Assembly (NCBI GenBank): GCA_030267965.1
Contig: BRYA01000063.1
Coordinates: 8,728-33,951, forward strand
Direction of reading: 5' to 3'
Length of the DNA: 25,224 nucleotides
Source of the DNA: Triparma columacea
Lineage: Eukaryota; Sar; Bolidophyceae; Parmales; Triparmaceae
Every line of letters starts with the position of its first letter. Positions within the stretch are counted from its first letter, which is position 1. A model generated the notes under the pieces. The model saw nothing but the letters and a program-made list of their open reading frames with translations. It was not told the origin of the DNA and searched no databases. The translations under genes were made by a program, and so were the position numbers. Shown piece by piece: positions 11,832 through 20,099 of this stretch.

Positions 11832-12137
11832 ATTTTTAAGTTTTGTGTTGAATTTGGGAGGGGAGGAAGGGGGAAAGGTCGGTGACGATAGCGACGAGTG
11901 AAATGGGTGCCGTATTCACAGCGACGGTGATGGCTTTGCACCCAAAAAAATACATTTATTGTTACGACATCTCGCAACGTCTTTCGAACACCATGACTCT
12001 TCTCCAAGTCATAAAAACACATTTAACCCCATCACATAACAATTCCTGCGGCCCGGTGACCTCGATTGCCAAAGAAACATAATGTAAGAACACTTGCAGA
12101 CGAACGGAACGTATTTTTTTGGCAAACTATTGTTCAA
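11832..12137. other. Intergenic region between SOD-like gene and eS26 gene
   Basis: This 306-bp stretch should hold the SOD-like promoter and the eS26 3' UTR; both genes are on the minus strand. No motif stands out apart from short A/T runs near 11944 and 12114. Confidence 0.55.
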
Positions 12138-12458
12138 TTAATCCGACTTCTTCTGGAAGCGGGCAGGGGGCTCGCGCACCTTACGGCCCTCACGGGAGCG
12201 TCCGCGGACGATGCGCTGGTGGACGGCAGCCTCGACGCAGTAGAACATCTTGATGTAAAGCTTGGGGAGAGCATAGTTCTCGTAGGCGGAAGCCTCGCGG
12301 ATGTCACGGAGGGAGGAGGCATCGACAATGTTGCGGACGACAAACCTCTTGATGGCCTTGTCCTTAGGGATGGCCTTTCCGGTGGAAACGCACCTGACAC
12401 GCTTGACGTGTCCCCTTCCCTTCTTGTTACGTCCGTGAGCCCTTCTTTTGACAGTCAT
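12138..12458 (-). CDS. RPS26: 40S ribosomal protein eS26
   Basis: The uninterrupted frame gives 106 residues, close to the family length of about 100-120. It matches eS26 along its whole length: a basic start with [10 protein letters not shown], then [32 protein letters not shown] and [12 protein letters not shown]. eS26 sits at the mRNA exit channel of the small subunit. Eukaryotic eS26 usually carries a CxxC...CxxC zinc ribbon. Here only the first Cys of each pair remains (C23 and C74), with Thr at 26 and Ala at 77, so a four-Cys zinc site cannot form. Just upstream of the ATG, a C/T-rich stretch ends in TTCAG at 12473, which suggests a leader intron spliced 14 nt before the start. The matching donor was not located. 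Confidence 0.96.
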   Translation of the reverse strand: MTVKRRAHGRNKKGRGHVKRVRCVSTGKAIPKDKAIKRFVVRNIVDASSLRDIREASAYENYALPKLYIKMFYCVEAAVHQRIVRGRSREGRKVREPPARFQKKSD

Positions 12459-13221
12459 TTTGAGTTTTTGGTCTGAAGAAAGGGGGAAAGGGGGAAAGCG
12501 GTGAGGAGGGAAGAGGTTAGTTCAATAAGGAGTGATGGCGAGTGACAGATTTAGATGAATTGAAGGATGGGTTGAGTCTTTGTAGCAATAAGTATAGAGT
12601 TCGTCGATAAAAGGTCGCAGGGTGAAATATCAAGCATGAAGGACAAAGGGACTTCGAAGAGTTGTTTTGTATTTCAGTCAATGGATCATTTCACGGTATG
12701 GCATTTCATACTATGGGGTATTAGGAGCATATCATTCGTGGGTATCGGTCGTGGGGGGGAATATTGCACAAAAAGAGTTGCATTTGGCAAACTCCCTGAT
12801 TCCGAGATCGACTTGGGGAGGGATTGTTTGGGCACATTTGGCACATCCGTCGATATTCGTTCGTTCGAGAGGTCTTAAAAAGACACAGGTGGCACATCGC
12901 TGATAGGTGACGGGGTGTTTCGCACGTTTGGAAGAGTTGGGGTGGAGGACTCACTGTCGATTTTGTCTTTTTCTTGATGAGGAAATTGGGTGATGAGACA
13001 TGTTGGAGAGCTCTTCAAAATTGTGATGGTCGTGTCGTGACGATGGGGAAGGATGGGAGTGGAGGGGGTGTGTTGGTGCGTGTTATGAGTTGTGGTGGAT
13101 GCGGTGTGGTTTGTCGAGGCGTGGGCGTGAGGAGAGTTGAAAATTTCAAAAGTGAAAGGACTGTGAATGAATTTTGAAGAAACAATCATTAACACAAAGT
13201 TAGCGCATTAACAACGCACCC
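12459..13221. other. Intergenic region upstream of eS26, no gene seen
   Basis: This stretch of about 760 bp lies between the eS26 start and the stop of the CHAT gene. The first 15-60 bp probably contain a leader exon and a leader-intron acceptor of eS26. Open frames on both strands are low-complexity or lack recognisable similarity and splice sites. It should hold the eS26 promoter and the 3' UTR of the CHAT gene. Confidence 0.55.
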
Positions 13222-16200
13222 TCAAGGCCTCTGTTCCTTCTTGCGTCTGTTCCAGCTGCTGTCTTTGGAACCTCCGCCTCTGCTGGCAGTGGCATAGTTG
13301 ACAACAACCTGCAGGAGGTCGTGAAGGGTGCGTGCGTTAGTGTTTGTAGGCCAACCCAACATTGTCGTTGCGTGGATGCATATTCTCACCTTCCCGAATG
13401 CTTCCTCCTTGGTCTCGCCGTTGGGCAGCTTGATAAGTTTCTTGCACTCGTAAATGAGGTCCGTGAGGGTGTCGTATAAACGATGCCCCCCTTTTTTGAA
13501 GTCGAGGGTGAAGCCCTTCTCATTCACCGACATGGCGCAGTGATCTTGCCTGATCTTCACCTTGGTGTTGGACTTATACAGGTCGTTGAAGCTGATGGCC
13601 AGTGAACCCGGCTTGCTCTCACTAAGCCTGATCAGAAAGGTTCCAAAGTCCTTCCCCTTGAGCATCTTCTCCGCGTCGATCCTTCCAACGAATCCGTGGA
13701 GCAGCACCGGACTCTGGCACTGCCACTCGCTGCTGATCTTGATGAGCGTCGTTAGCGACGGCGAGAACCACTCGCAGAACGACTTAAAGTTATCAAATGT
13801 TATCAAGTCGTCCTTGACCTGAGACAAGCTCGTCATCCTTGACTTTATAAATCGCATCTCCTTGACGGTGAGCCTCCTGCAGGTTAACGCTGTCGCCTTG
13901 GTCCATCGATCTATGCAGTGCTGGAGTGCAGTCTGCGGCGAACAAAGTGGAGCTAGTGGTTAGTGGAGCTCGGAGGTGTCTACGACGTTACCACTTCCAT
14001 TTCTGTTCGTCCCATTCTCACCTCGCAAACTTCCCAGCTTACCACGACATTTCTAAGCTCGTCAAGATTCCTGACCTCTGGAGGGTTCTTGCTCCCGCCG
14101 TTCATTCTCGTGAAGAACCTTATACAAGTAACCCAAAGGCTCGCGCACCTCCTGTCCGAAATGTGTTTTCGGACCTCGGCCTCAATATCTTCGAACCTGT
14201 TTCTTTCCGACGGGGGTCGTTCCTTGGGCAGCTCGTCGAGCTCTCCCATCTTCTTGTTGTCGAGTTCGAGCGCCAAGTTCTTGATCTTTAGGGGGTTTCC
14301 CTCCGTGCGGAGGAGGGCTGGGCGCATCGCCAAGGAATGGAGCCACTGCAGGGGGGGGGGTGTTAGTGAAAACATTGGGTGCCTTGGGGGTTCCTTTTGT
14401 CTCGTTCTCTCACCTGCTCCCTCGTTATCTTGGCAAGTTCCATCCCCTCAACCGCGCTACTCTTCATCTCGTCCAGGTTGAGCGTCCTGCTCATGACGTG
14501 TATAAGCATGACGGCGCTGTTGAACTGGTCCAGAGGTTGCAGTGGCACGTTCTTCTCCACGACGTCCTTGACTGCCGCTATTGAGGTGTGGTGCCGACGG
14601 AGGAGAGGCAAACCCTTCTCCTCGCTGTTGGCAAGAGTGTTGGAGGCAGAGTCGAACTTATCGATTAGCGGCGCGAGCTTGACAGTGGAGGTCGCGAGGA
14701 TGCTAATCGAGGGGTAGCGGAGCAGCTCGTTGAGGAAGGATAGAGTAGGGGTGAAGAGGGGGGACTTGGGGTGAAAGAAGGTGTCGATGCCGTCAAGAAC
14801 CATGAGGGTCTTGTTCTCGTGAAGTTCTCCGCTGCTGTATCTATTGCTATCATAAAGGTTCCTTGCTGGCATGCTGGATGCTCTCCTTGCCTGACTCGGC
14901 ACTAGCCCCTCCGTCCTACCGTCTTTACCCTCCTCCAAGAATTCGGTGGTCGCCCAACCCTTTTCATCGAGCGTTCTTGTGAGCTCGTTGAAAAACTCGG
15001 ATGCCCTGAACCCGTCTCCCTCGTCTGCCCTGTGTTTAGCCTCCCCCTTTTCTGACCTCGTTAGCGACAGGCTCCCCTCAACGTCGCTCGCGAACTGCAG
15101 GCTGATGGCCTTGCAGAGGGCCTTGAGGCTGTAAAGTCCAGAGGTTGAACCGTCCATTCCCCTAGACCTGCACTTCCTCTCCGCAACCTCAAAGTAGTCC
15201 TTGAGGTCAGGGAAGCTAACGTAGTTCACGCGACCGAAGTGGCTAAGCCTCTCCGCGCTAGGGGGGCGGCGAGCGAAGCGAGGGCGACGAGCGAAGCGAG
15301 TTGCGTAAGGGGTTGGTGCGTTATTGTGGTGCGTTAGTTGGTTCGTGTCAGCATCCGTTTTTCCTCATCCTTCACCAGTCTCACCTGTATCTGACGGCTC
15401 TGATGACGAGGCTGCTCTTCCCCACTCCTGATGGCCCTGTGATAGTTGTTAGCCTTGCTCCGTTGGAGAGGTAACGGAGGACGTTGTTAACGTCGACTGC
15501 ACGGCCTATGTAAGAGGCCGCGTCCACGCCGAGGGGGAGGTTTATTAAGAGGGAACGGGGGGGGAGATGGGTGTTGAAGAAGGACACTTTGGAAGTCTTG
15601 GAAAAGAGGGAGGTGCGGGAGTGATCGCCGGGACCGAGAAGGACAAAGAGGTCCTCGTCCGACCTGTCGAGGTGATCGTTGGATACCATCAGAGAGTTCT
15701 TGGCAGTCTCAAAGCTCCCTTGTATGGTCTTCCCGCTGAATATCGCCTGGTAGAACTGCAGCTCGAACTCTATTACGCTCTCGTCCCTAACCGGGCTCGT
15801 CGTAGCCACGACGTGCGGGACCCCTGCGTTAACGAAAGCTTGGCCGGCTTGGACGGAGTGACAAGCTGACACGAACGCCAGCTGGGTTCGCTGGTAGGAT
15901 GGTGGGGGGGGGGGGGAGAGAGAAAGGGGGAGGGATGACAGGGAATGGGAGACTGAACCGGTGGAGGAAACGCTGTCGTCTGAGTCGTCATCGTTCTCGG
16001 CACCAGACTCAAACACCACCCTTAAAAGGTCTGGTTTTATGGGGGCGGCGACACCGTCGGGGCCTTCGAAAAGCAAGTCTCCAGTGTCCGTGCCATGGCC
16101 GGAATAGTGGATTATGGCGGAACCGTTGCCGACCGTGAGGAGAGTCTGGAAGGATGATACTGAGCAATTCAGGGGTCTTATGTTGAGGGAGTTGTATTTG

Positions 16201-16484
16201 TGGCTTGATTTTGTTGTATCCGTGGGTCCAGGTGAGGAAGTGCTGGGGGGGGGGGACTCTCGGTGGACTCTCTTGGCCGCCGTGAGTATTGTTTCGTATT
16301 CCTTTGATGTGTTCAGAACGGGAAGGGGTTGCTTGTTCTTGCTGGACTGCTGGAAGAGTGGTGATGATACTAAGAAGGTAAATCTGAGTGTGCTAGTGTT
16401 TTTGATGTTATTGACGTTATTGTTGATGTCATCGTTTGAAGGGTGTGATGAGGAGTCCTTTCTTGGGGTTGTGTGTGATTCCAT
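13222..16484 (-). CDS. CHAT protease-like / NB-ARC STAND NTPase / STAT-like SH2 fusion protein
   Basis: Exons 16484-15385, 15257-14414, 14345-14022 and 13932-13222 join in phase (2, 0, 0) to give 992 residues. Residues about 35-265 form a CHAT (caspase-HetF) domain, with IIHYSGHG (H126, H130), VSACHS (C208), GVPHVVATTSPVRDES and a final FYQAIFSGKT helix. A Ser/Asp/Pro-rich insert of about 40 residues separates the His and Cys blocks. An NB-ARC-type NTPase follows, with P-loop GPSGVGKSS (350-358), Walker B TLMVLDGID (517-525), a sensor strand ISILATST (551-558) and a GNPL motif (664-667). Residues about 800-925 hold a short linker with W-F spacing and an SH2 domain, FLIRLSES, with R858 as the phosphotyrosine-binding Arg. 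By family logic it is a nucleotide-gated sensor with a cysteine-protease effector and phosphotyrosine recognition. Its ligand and substrate are unknown. A possible 81-nt intron (13389-13309) would shorten the tail to 965 residues. Confidence 0.88.
13309..13389 (-). other. Possible retained or alternative 81-nt intron
   Basis: The stretch begins GTGAGA after AAG and ends CTCCTGCAG before GTTGTT, a good fit to this locus's splice signals. It is 81 nt, a multiple of three, and has no stop in frame. Both the spliced and the retained forms of the SH2-protein C-terminus are therefore translatable. Confidence 0.55.
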
Positions 16485-16745
16485 TTTTTAACCTTAAGGT
16501 CGGTGTAACCTTTGGGTAGAGGTGGGTTTTCTTCAACTTTCGTCAATTTACGACCCTTTATGTCGTCTTTTTCGTCGCTTTGTGTCGTCTATTTCGTCTA
16601 TATAACAAATTACACGAAATATATGACGTTAAAATGAAATTTCTCCCCTCTTAAAATCTCCTTCCTTTTCTGATCTGATCTTTTGCCATTTATTTTCCTC
16701 TTTTTTCACCATCTCCTTCCGGTAATCCTAATCAAAATACGTAAT
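16485..16745. promoter_or_regulatory. Shared divergent promoter with TTCGTC/TGTCGTC cluster and TATA-like box
   Basis: Only 261 bp separate the start codons of the CHAT-STAND-SH2 gene (-) and the F-box/ApaG gene (+). In it, TCGTC recurs at about 16540, 16563, 16572, 16585 and 16594, alternating TTCGTC and TGTCGTC contexts, followed by TATATAA at 16599-16605. This could be a bidirectional promoter with a clustered factor site. The function is inferred from position and repetition only. Confidence 0.45.
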
Positions 16746-18967
16746 ATGTCCTCCTTTGCAATTAATGACTCTCAAATCTTCTCCCCAACATCAATGCTTC
16801 CGATTGCAAGCTTCTTTTTCCCAATCGCACCCTCGAGATACCCATTTGAGACAACCTACAGTGGAAGTGAGGCCTTTCGGACGCTCTTCAGTCTAAGATT
16901 GGTATCCAGAAGGGTCAAGCAGGACTTCGATAGCGTAGTTCCCGCCTCCCTCATCCCATACCTCCTCAATGTCCTCGGTGTAAACCCTCAAGATATACAG
17001 ACAGCCAAACCAGGTGCTGCCAGTCGCGCCCTCGCCATCCTCAAGGAGGCTTACGTAATGGCCGAGTCCTCCGACCTGGACATCCACTACTCCCTCAATC
17101 ACTCCCTCTTCACTAGGTACAGTTCCCTTAAGTCGAGCCTCCTTACCAACCCTTCCCTCAAACCTTTGCTTAACACGTACCTGCTTCAGGGGGGGACGAA
17201 GGGGGCGGTACCGACGAGGGGGAAATGGAAGCTCGACGATGATGTGTGCGACCCGGAGTGGTCGGAAAGCGTATCTGCTGATGTGGACTTGTTTCAGGTG
17301 AGAGGGCGAGACTTATTTAATGGTAGTCTTTTGGGACTTATAACCATAACTAGTCGGACTCATCATGATCCCCTGCCGCTGCTCTTTCGCCTGGATGCAG
17401 AGGATATTATGGCTCGATCAGGATATCAACAACTTCGTACCTTACCCGACTGGAGAGAGTCTGGAAGACAGCACCTACTTCCAGCCTACTGCCAAGCTCT
17501 TCGAGGACTACGACGTCCTCGCCTCGTCGCTTTCTTCCTCACTATCAACCTCTGACATGAGCACCCTTCGCTCCAACCTTCAAGACCTGCTTGCGTTCAG
17601 GGCTTACTTCGCGCTCACAGGGGACTTCACGAGCCCGGGAGAACAAGAACGGCAGAGCCTCCTGCAAAGCTACAGGTTCAGCGCATTTTTTGGTAACTTT
17701 GCGGTAAGCTGAAGTATTGTCAATGAGGGTTGTGCGGCTCCCACTTCTTGCAACAAGACCCTCACTTCCTCCCCCCCCCCCTCTCTCTCAGGTCTACAAC
17801 TTGATTGGCATCTTCCACCTTCACCCCTACCTCCGTATCTACCGTTCCGGGCGCACCTTCTTCGCAGTGATTACCCAGAACCACAAGCCCTCCCCCCACC
17901 AAGTACACGAGGCGACCCGCCTCGTCCTTACGCTGTTCTCCCCCGAGGGGAGCGACTTCAAGTCAGGTCACGTGTATAGGGTTAATGGGTACAGCAGGAC
18001 CCCCGAGGACCTACTTTGGGGGGGGGAGGGTGAGGAGAGGGGATGGATGGGTGTGGCAATCGAAGAGGCGGAGTCGCTGATCTCGTTCGTGGAGACTTAC
18101 CTTCAGAACGTGAGAGACGGAAGGATAGGGACTACGGACTACGACATGTTCAAAGCTGGCGTTGTTAACGGTGGGGACAATTACTCAAGAGGGGTGGACC
18201 TTTTCAAGATTAAGGCACCGATAAGAGAGACTGGGGGGATCAATGTGGAGGTCAGTTATATGCAGTATGACTTCCACGAGGTGATGAGCTCGGAGGTTGG
18301 GTACGCGTACAGGTGAGGGGGGTTAAGGGTGGGGGGGGGCCTTTCCTGTTATTCGCTCATCGCCGCCCCGCTTCGTCGGCGCATTGCAGCTTCAAACTGT
18401 GGACGGAGGGAATAGACTACGACGTACAGCTGGTATCCCGGCACTGGAGGTTCTTGATTGTTGGAGAGAGGACAAACTCAGTCGATGGAGAGGGCGTTAT
18501 CGGGAAATTCCCGATCCTCCACCCAGATGGGTCCTACTCGCTGGCAGGGAAGCACTTCCCGAGGGATAAATACGGACCGTTTACCTACCAGTCGTGCACG
18601 GGAAATCTGGATACTCTGAAGGTGAGGGGAGGAGCGGGAGGAGCGAGGCGGCGACGATCGAAGGGATGCCCAACAGTTAGCTACTGTTTTCAAAAGAGGT
18701 TTTGCCTCTGCGACGACCGAAGGGATGCTCAACGGTTAGCTACTGTTTTCAAAAGAGGTTTTGCCTCTCCCGCCACCCTTAGCTCACATTGTAGGCCTGC
18801 CCTCGCAGATGAACGGATACCTCAAATTCGTAATTTTAGGGAAAGGGGCAAACGCAGGTACAGAGATAGACGCGCACATGCCAGAGCTGATTTTCAAGGG
18901 TGGAATTACAAGAGTTGTTCAGTTTCCCCTCCGCGTGATAGATGCAAAGAAGCTTTGGTCGAACTGA
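16746..18967 (+). CDS. F-box-like protein with C-terminal ApaG domain (FBXO3/SKIP16 type)
   Basis: Exons 16746-17297, 17401-17703, 17792-18312, 18390-18621 and 18809-18967 join in phase (0, 0, 2, 0) to give 588 residues. The C-terminal 130 or so residues are an ApaG (DUF525) domain: VQLVSRHWRF, GEGVIGKFPIL, the FTYQSCTG strand and MNGYLKF. Before it, SLISFVETYLQNVRDGRI resembles the end of the SMI1/KNR4 (SUKH) region that precedes ApaG in animal FBXO3 and plant SKIP16. The N-terminus has LFSLRLVSRRVKQDF, which fits an F-box helix, but this is weak. F-box proteins of this type are substrate adaptors of SCF ubiquitin ligases. The last acceptor leaves the ApaG loop two residues shorter than expected, so that junction is the least sure. 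Two AATAAA hexamers follow the stop. The gene is divergent from the CHAT-STAND-SH2 gene. Confidence 0.82.
18651..18768 (+). repeat. 59-bp tandem duplication inside an intron
   Basis: Units 18651-18709 and 18710-18768 differ at three positions and each contains CTACTGTTTTCAAAAGAGG. They fill most of the last intron of the F-box/ApaG gene. Confidence 0.95.
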
Positions 18968-18972
18968 AGTGA

Positions 18973-18999
18973 AATAAACGTAAATCTTGAACGAATAAA
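18973..18999 (+). promoter_or_regulatory. Two putative AATAAA polyadenylation signals
   Basis: AATAAA at 18973-18978 and 18994-18999 lie 6 and 27 nt after the F-box/ApaG stop codon, in an 87-bp gap between convergent genes. The position suits a cleavage signal. The use of AATAAA in this organism is assumed. Confidence 0.4.
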
Positions 19000-19054
19000 T
19001 GTGGGCAAACTACAAGCATTATTGTCGTCGTTTTTATCGTCGTCGTCGTCATCG

Positions 19055-20011
19055 TCAGCCTGATCCTGTGATTTCCTTGACTTGATTTTTTGTCAGCTCC
19101 ATCCGCCAGGTCACTGCAATAAGCGGAGATGTTCTCGCTCTCGGTTTCTTGTCCGTCGTTTCTACAAAATCTACGTAATCTTCTAGCATCCCGTACTTCT
19201 CCAAGACCTCAATCACCCCCTGTAAGTGGCACAGGTAGGCCATCTCGTTTTGACCATGTCGGCAGCGCTTGGAGCCGAACGGTATCGGCATTACTGCGAC
19301 GTAAAGGTCAGTCTTACCGAGGGATGTCACGGGGCGGAAATCCACGTCCAAAGGTGCGCCCCACTTACGAGTCAGCAAGTCAGCAAAGGCATAGCCGTCA
19401 AACTTCTGTGCCTCGTCCATGGTGGCAGTGTCGGCATTCGAAGGCAATCGCATTTCGTCAGCTTCCTTCATTGCCCTTTTGAAGGCCTCGGGGGTCAGGT
19501 CGTCATCTTCCTTCTTGTCGGCATTCGAAGGCAATCGCATTTCGTCAGCTTCCTTCATTGCCCTTTTGAAGGCCTCGGGGGTTAGGTCGTCATCTTCCTC
19601 CTTGTCGGCATTCGAAGGCAATCGCATTTCGTCAGCTTCCTTCATTGCCCTGTTGAAGGCCTGGGGGGTCAGGTCGTCGTCTTCCTCCTTGTCCTTGTTC
19701 TTCATCGCCCCCTTCATGGCAAGTTTCAGTGCTGCTGGAGAAAAGTCGTCATATTCGCCTTCATCATCTTCTTCTTTTACTCTCGCCTTCTTCATGCGCC
19801 GTTCTCCAGGTCCAAGCGTTGAGAACTCAATGATATCGTCGAGCCAGCCAGCCAGCTTGTGATGATTTCGATTTCGATCGTGAGTTGGCAGGATTTTCAA
19901 TTTATCATGACTACACATTCGTTTGGGGGGTATGCACGATTGTATATGAAGAGGAAATCCCGATATAAAGGACACAAACGTCGATAAGACGAGGAATGAG
20001 AGTGTTTGCAT
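19055..20011 (-). CDS. Plastid-targeted DUF3067 protein with internal tandem repeats
   Basis: A single exon encodes 318 residues. Residues 1-18 form a hydrophobic signal peptide ending ISG|FP, close to the ASAFAP-type site with Phe at +1 used for secondary red plastids. Residues about 20-60 are basic and Ser/Thr-containing, like a transit peptide. Residues about 203-318 match DUF3067, a small domain of unknown function found in cyanobacteria and plastids: FADLLTRKWGAPLDVDFRP, then a helix with VIEVLEKYG and an ARTSPLIAV-type strand. Between them lie three near-identical 29-residue acidic-basic repeats (107-193), each DDDLTPEAFKRAMKEADEMR-like, plus a diverged first copy near 88-105. Plastid import is inferred from the presequence. 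The gene is divergent from the ABC-F gene, with about 90 bp between starts. Confidence 0.87.
   Translation of the reverse strand: MQTLSFLVLSTFVSFISGFPLHIQSCIPPKRMCSHDKLKILPTHDRNRNHHKLAGWLDDIIEFSTLGPGERRMKKARVKEEDDEGEYDDFSPAALKLAMKGAMKNKDKEEDDDLTPQAFNRAMKEADEMRLPSNADKEEDDDLTPEAFKRAMKEADEMRLPSNADKKEDDDLTPEAFKRAMKEADEMRLPSNADTATMDEAQKFDGYAFADLLTRKWGAPLDVDFRPVTSLGKTDLYVAVMPIPFGSKRCRHGQNEMAYLCHLQGVIEVLEKYGMLEDYVDFVETTDKKPRARTSPLIAVTWRMELTKNQVKEITGSG
19430..19690 (-). repeat. Three 87-bp in-frame tandem repeats in the DUF3067 gene
   Basis: Units 19430-19516, 19517-19603 and 19604-19690 are nearly identical at DNA level and each codes for 29 residues. The high identity, including silent positions, indicates recent expansion or homogenisation. 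Copy number may vary between alleles. Confidence 0.97.
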
Positions 20012-20099
20012 GGCTAGAAATGCCCAAGAGCAAATAAATTACCCTATTTTCTTGAACCAATGTCGGATTTCTTAGACAATACTGCGGAGTTGCAACGTA

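Noticed and set aside
12636..13195. Open frames on both strands between eS26 and the CHAT gene
   Set aside because: Low-complexity or unrecognisable proteins without splice partners, in a T/G-rich intergenic region.
15900..16010. An intron removing the Ser/Pro/Asp insert between the CHAT His and Cys motifs
   Set aside because: The only donor (GTGCCG) is poor and its phase does not match the AG acceptors before the Cys block. The frame is open, so it was kept as coding.
18795..18808. Earlier acceptor (TAG at 18794) for the last ApaG exon
   Set aside because: In the required phase it runs into a stop after five codons. The CAG at 18806-18808 keeps the frame.
19430..19690. CRISPR-like repeat array
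   Set aside because: The units are contiguous 87-bp copies without spacers and lie in frame inside a coding exon of a nuclear gene.
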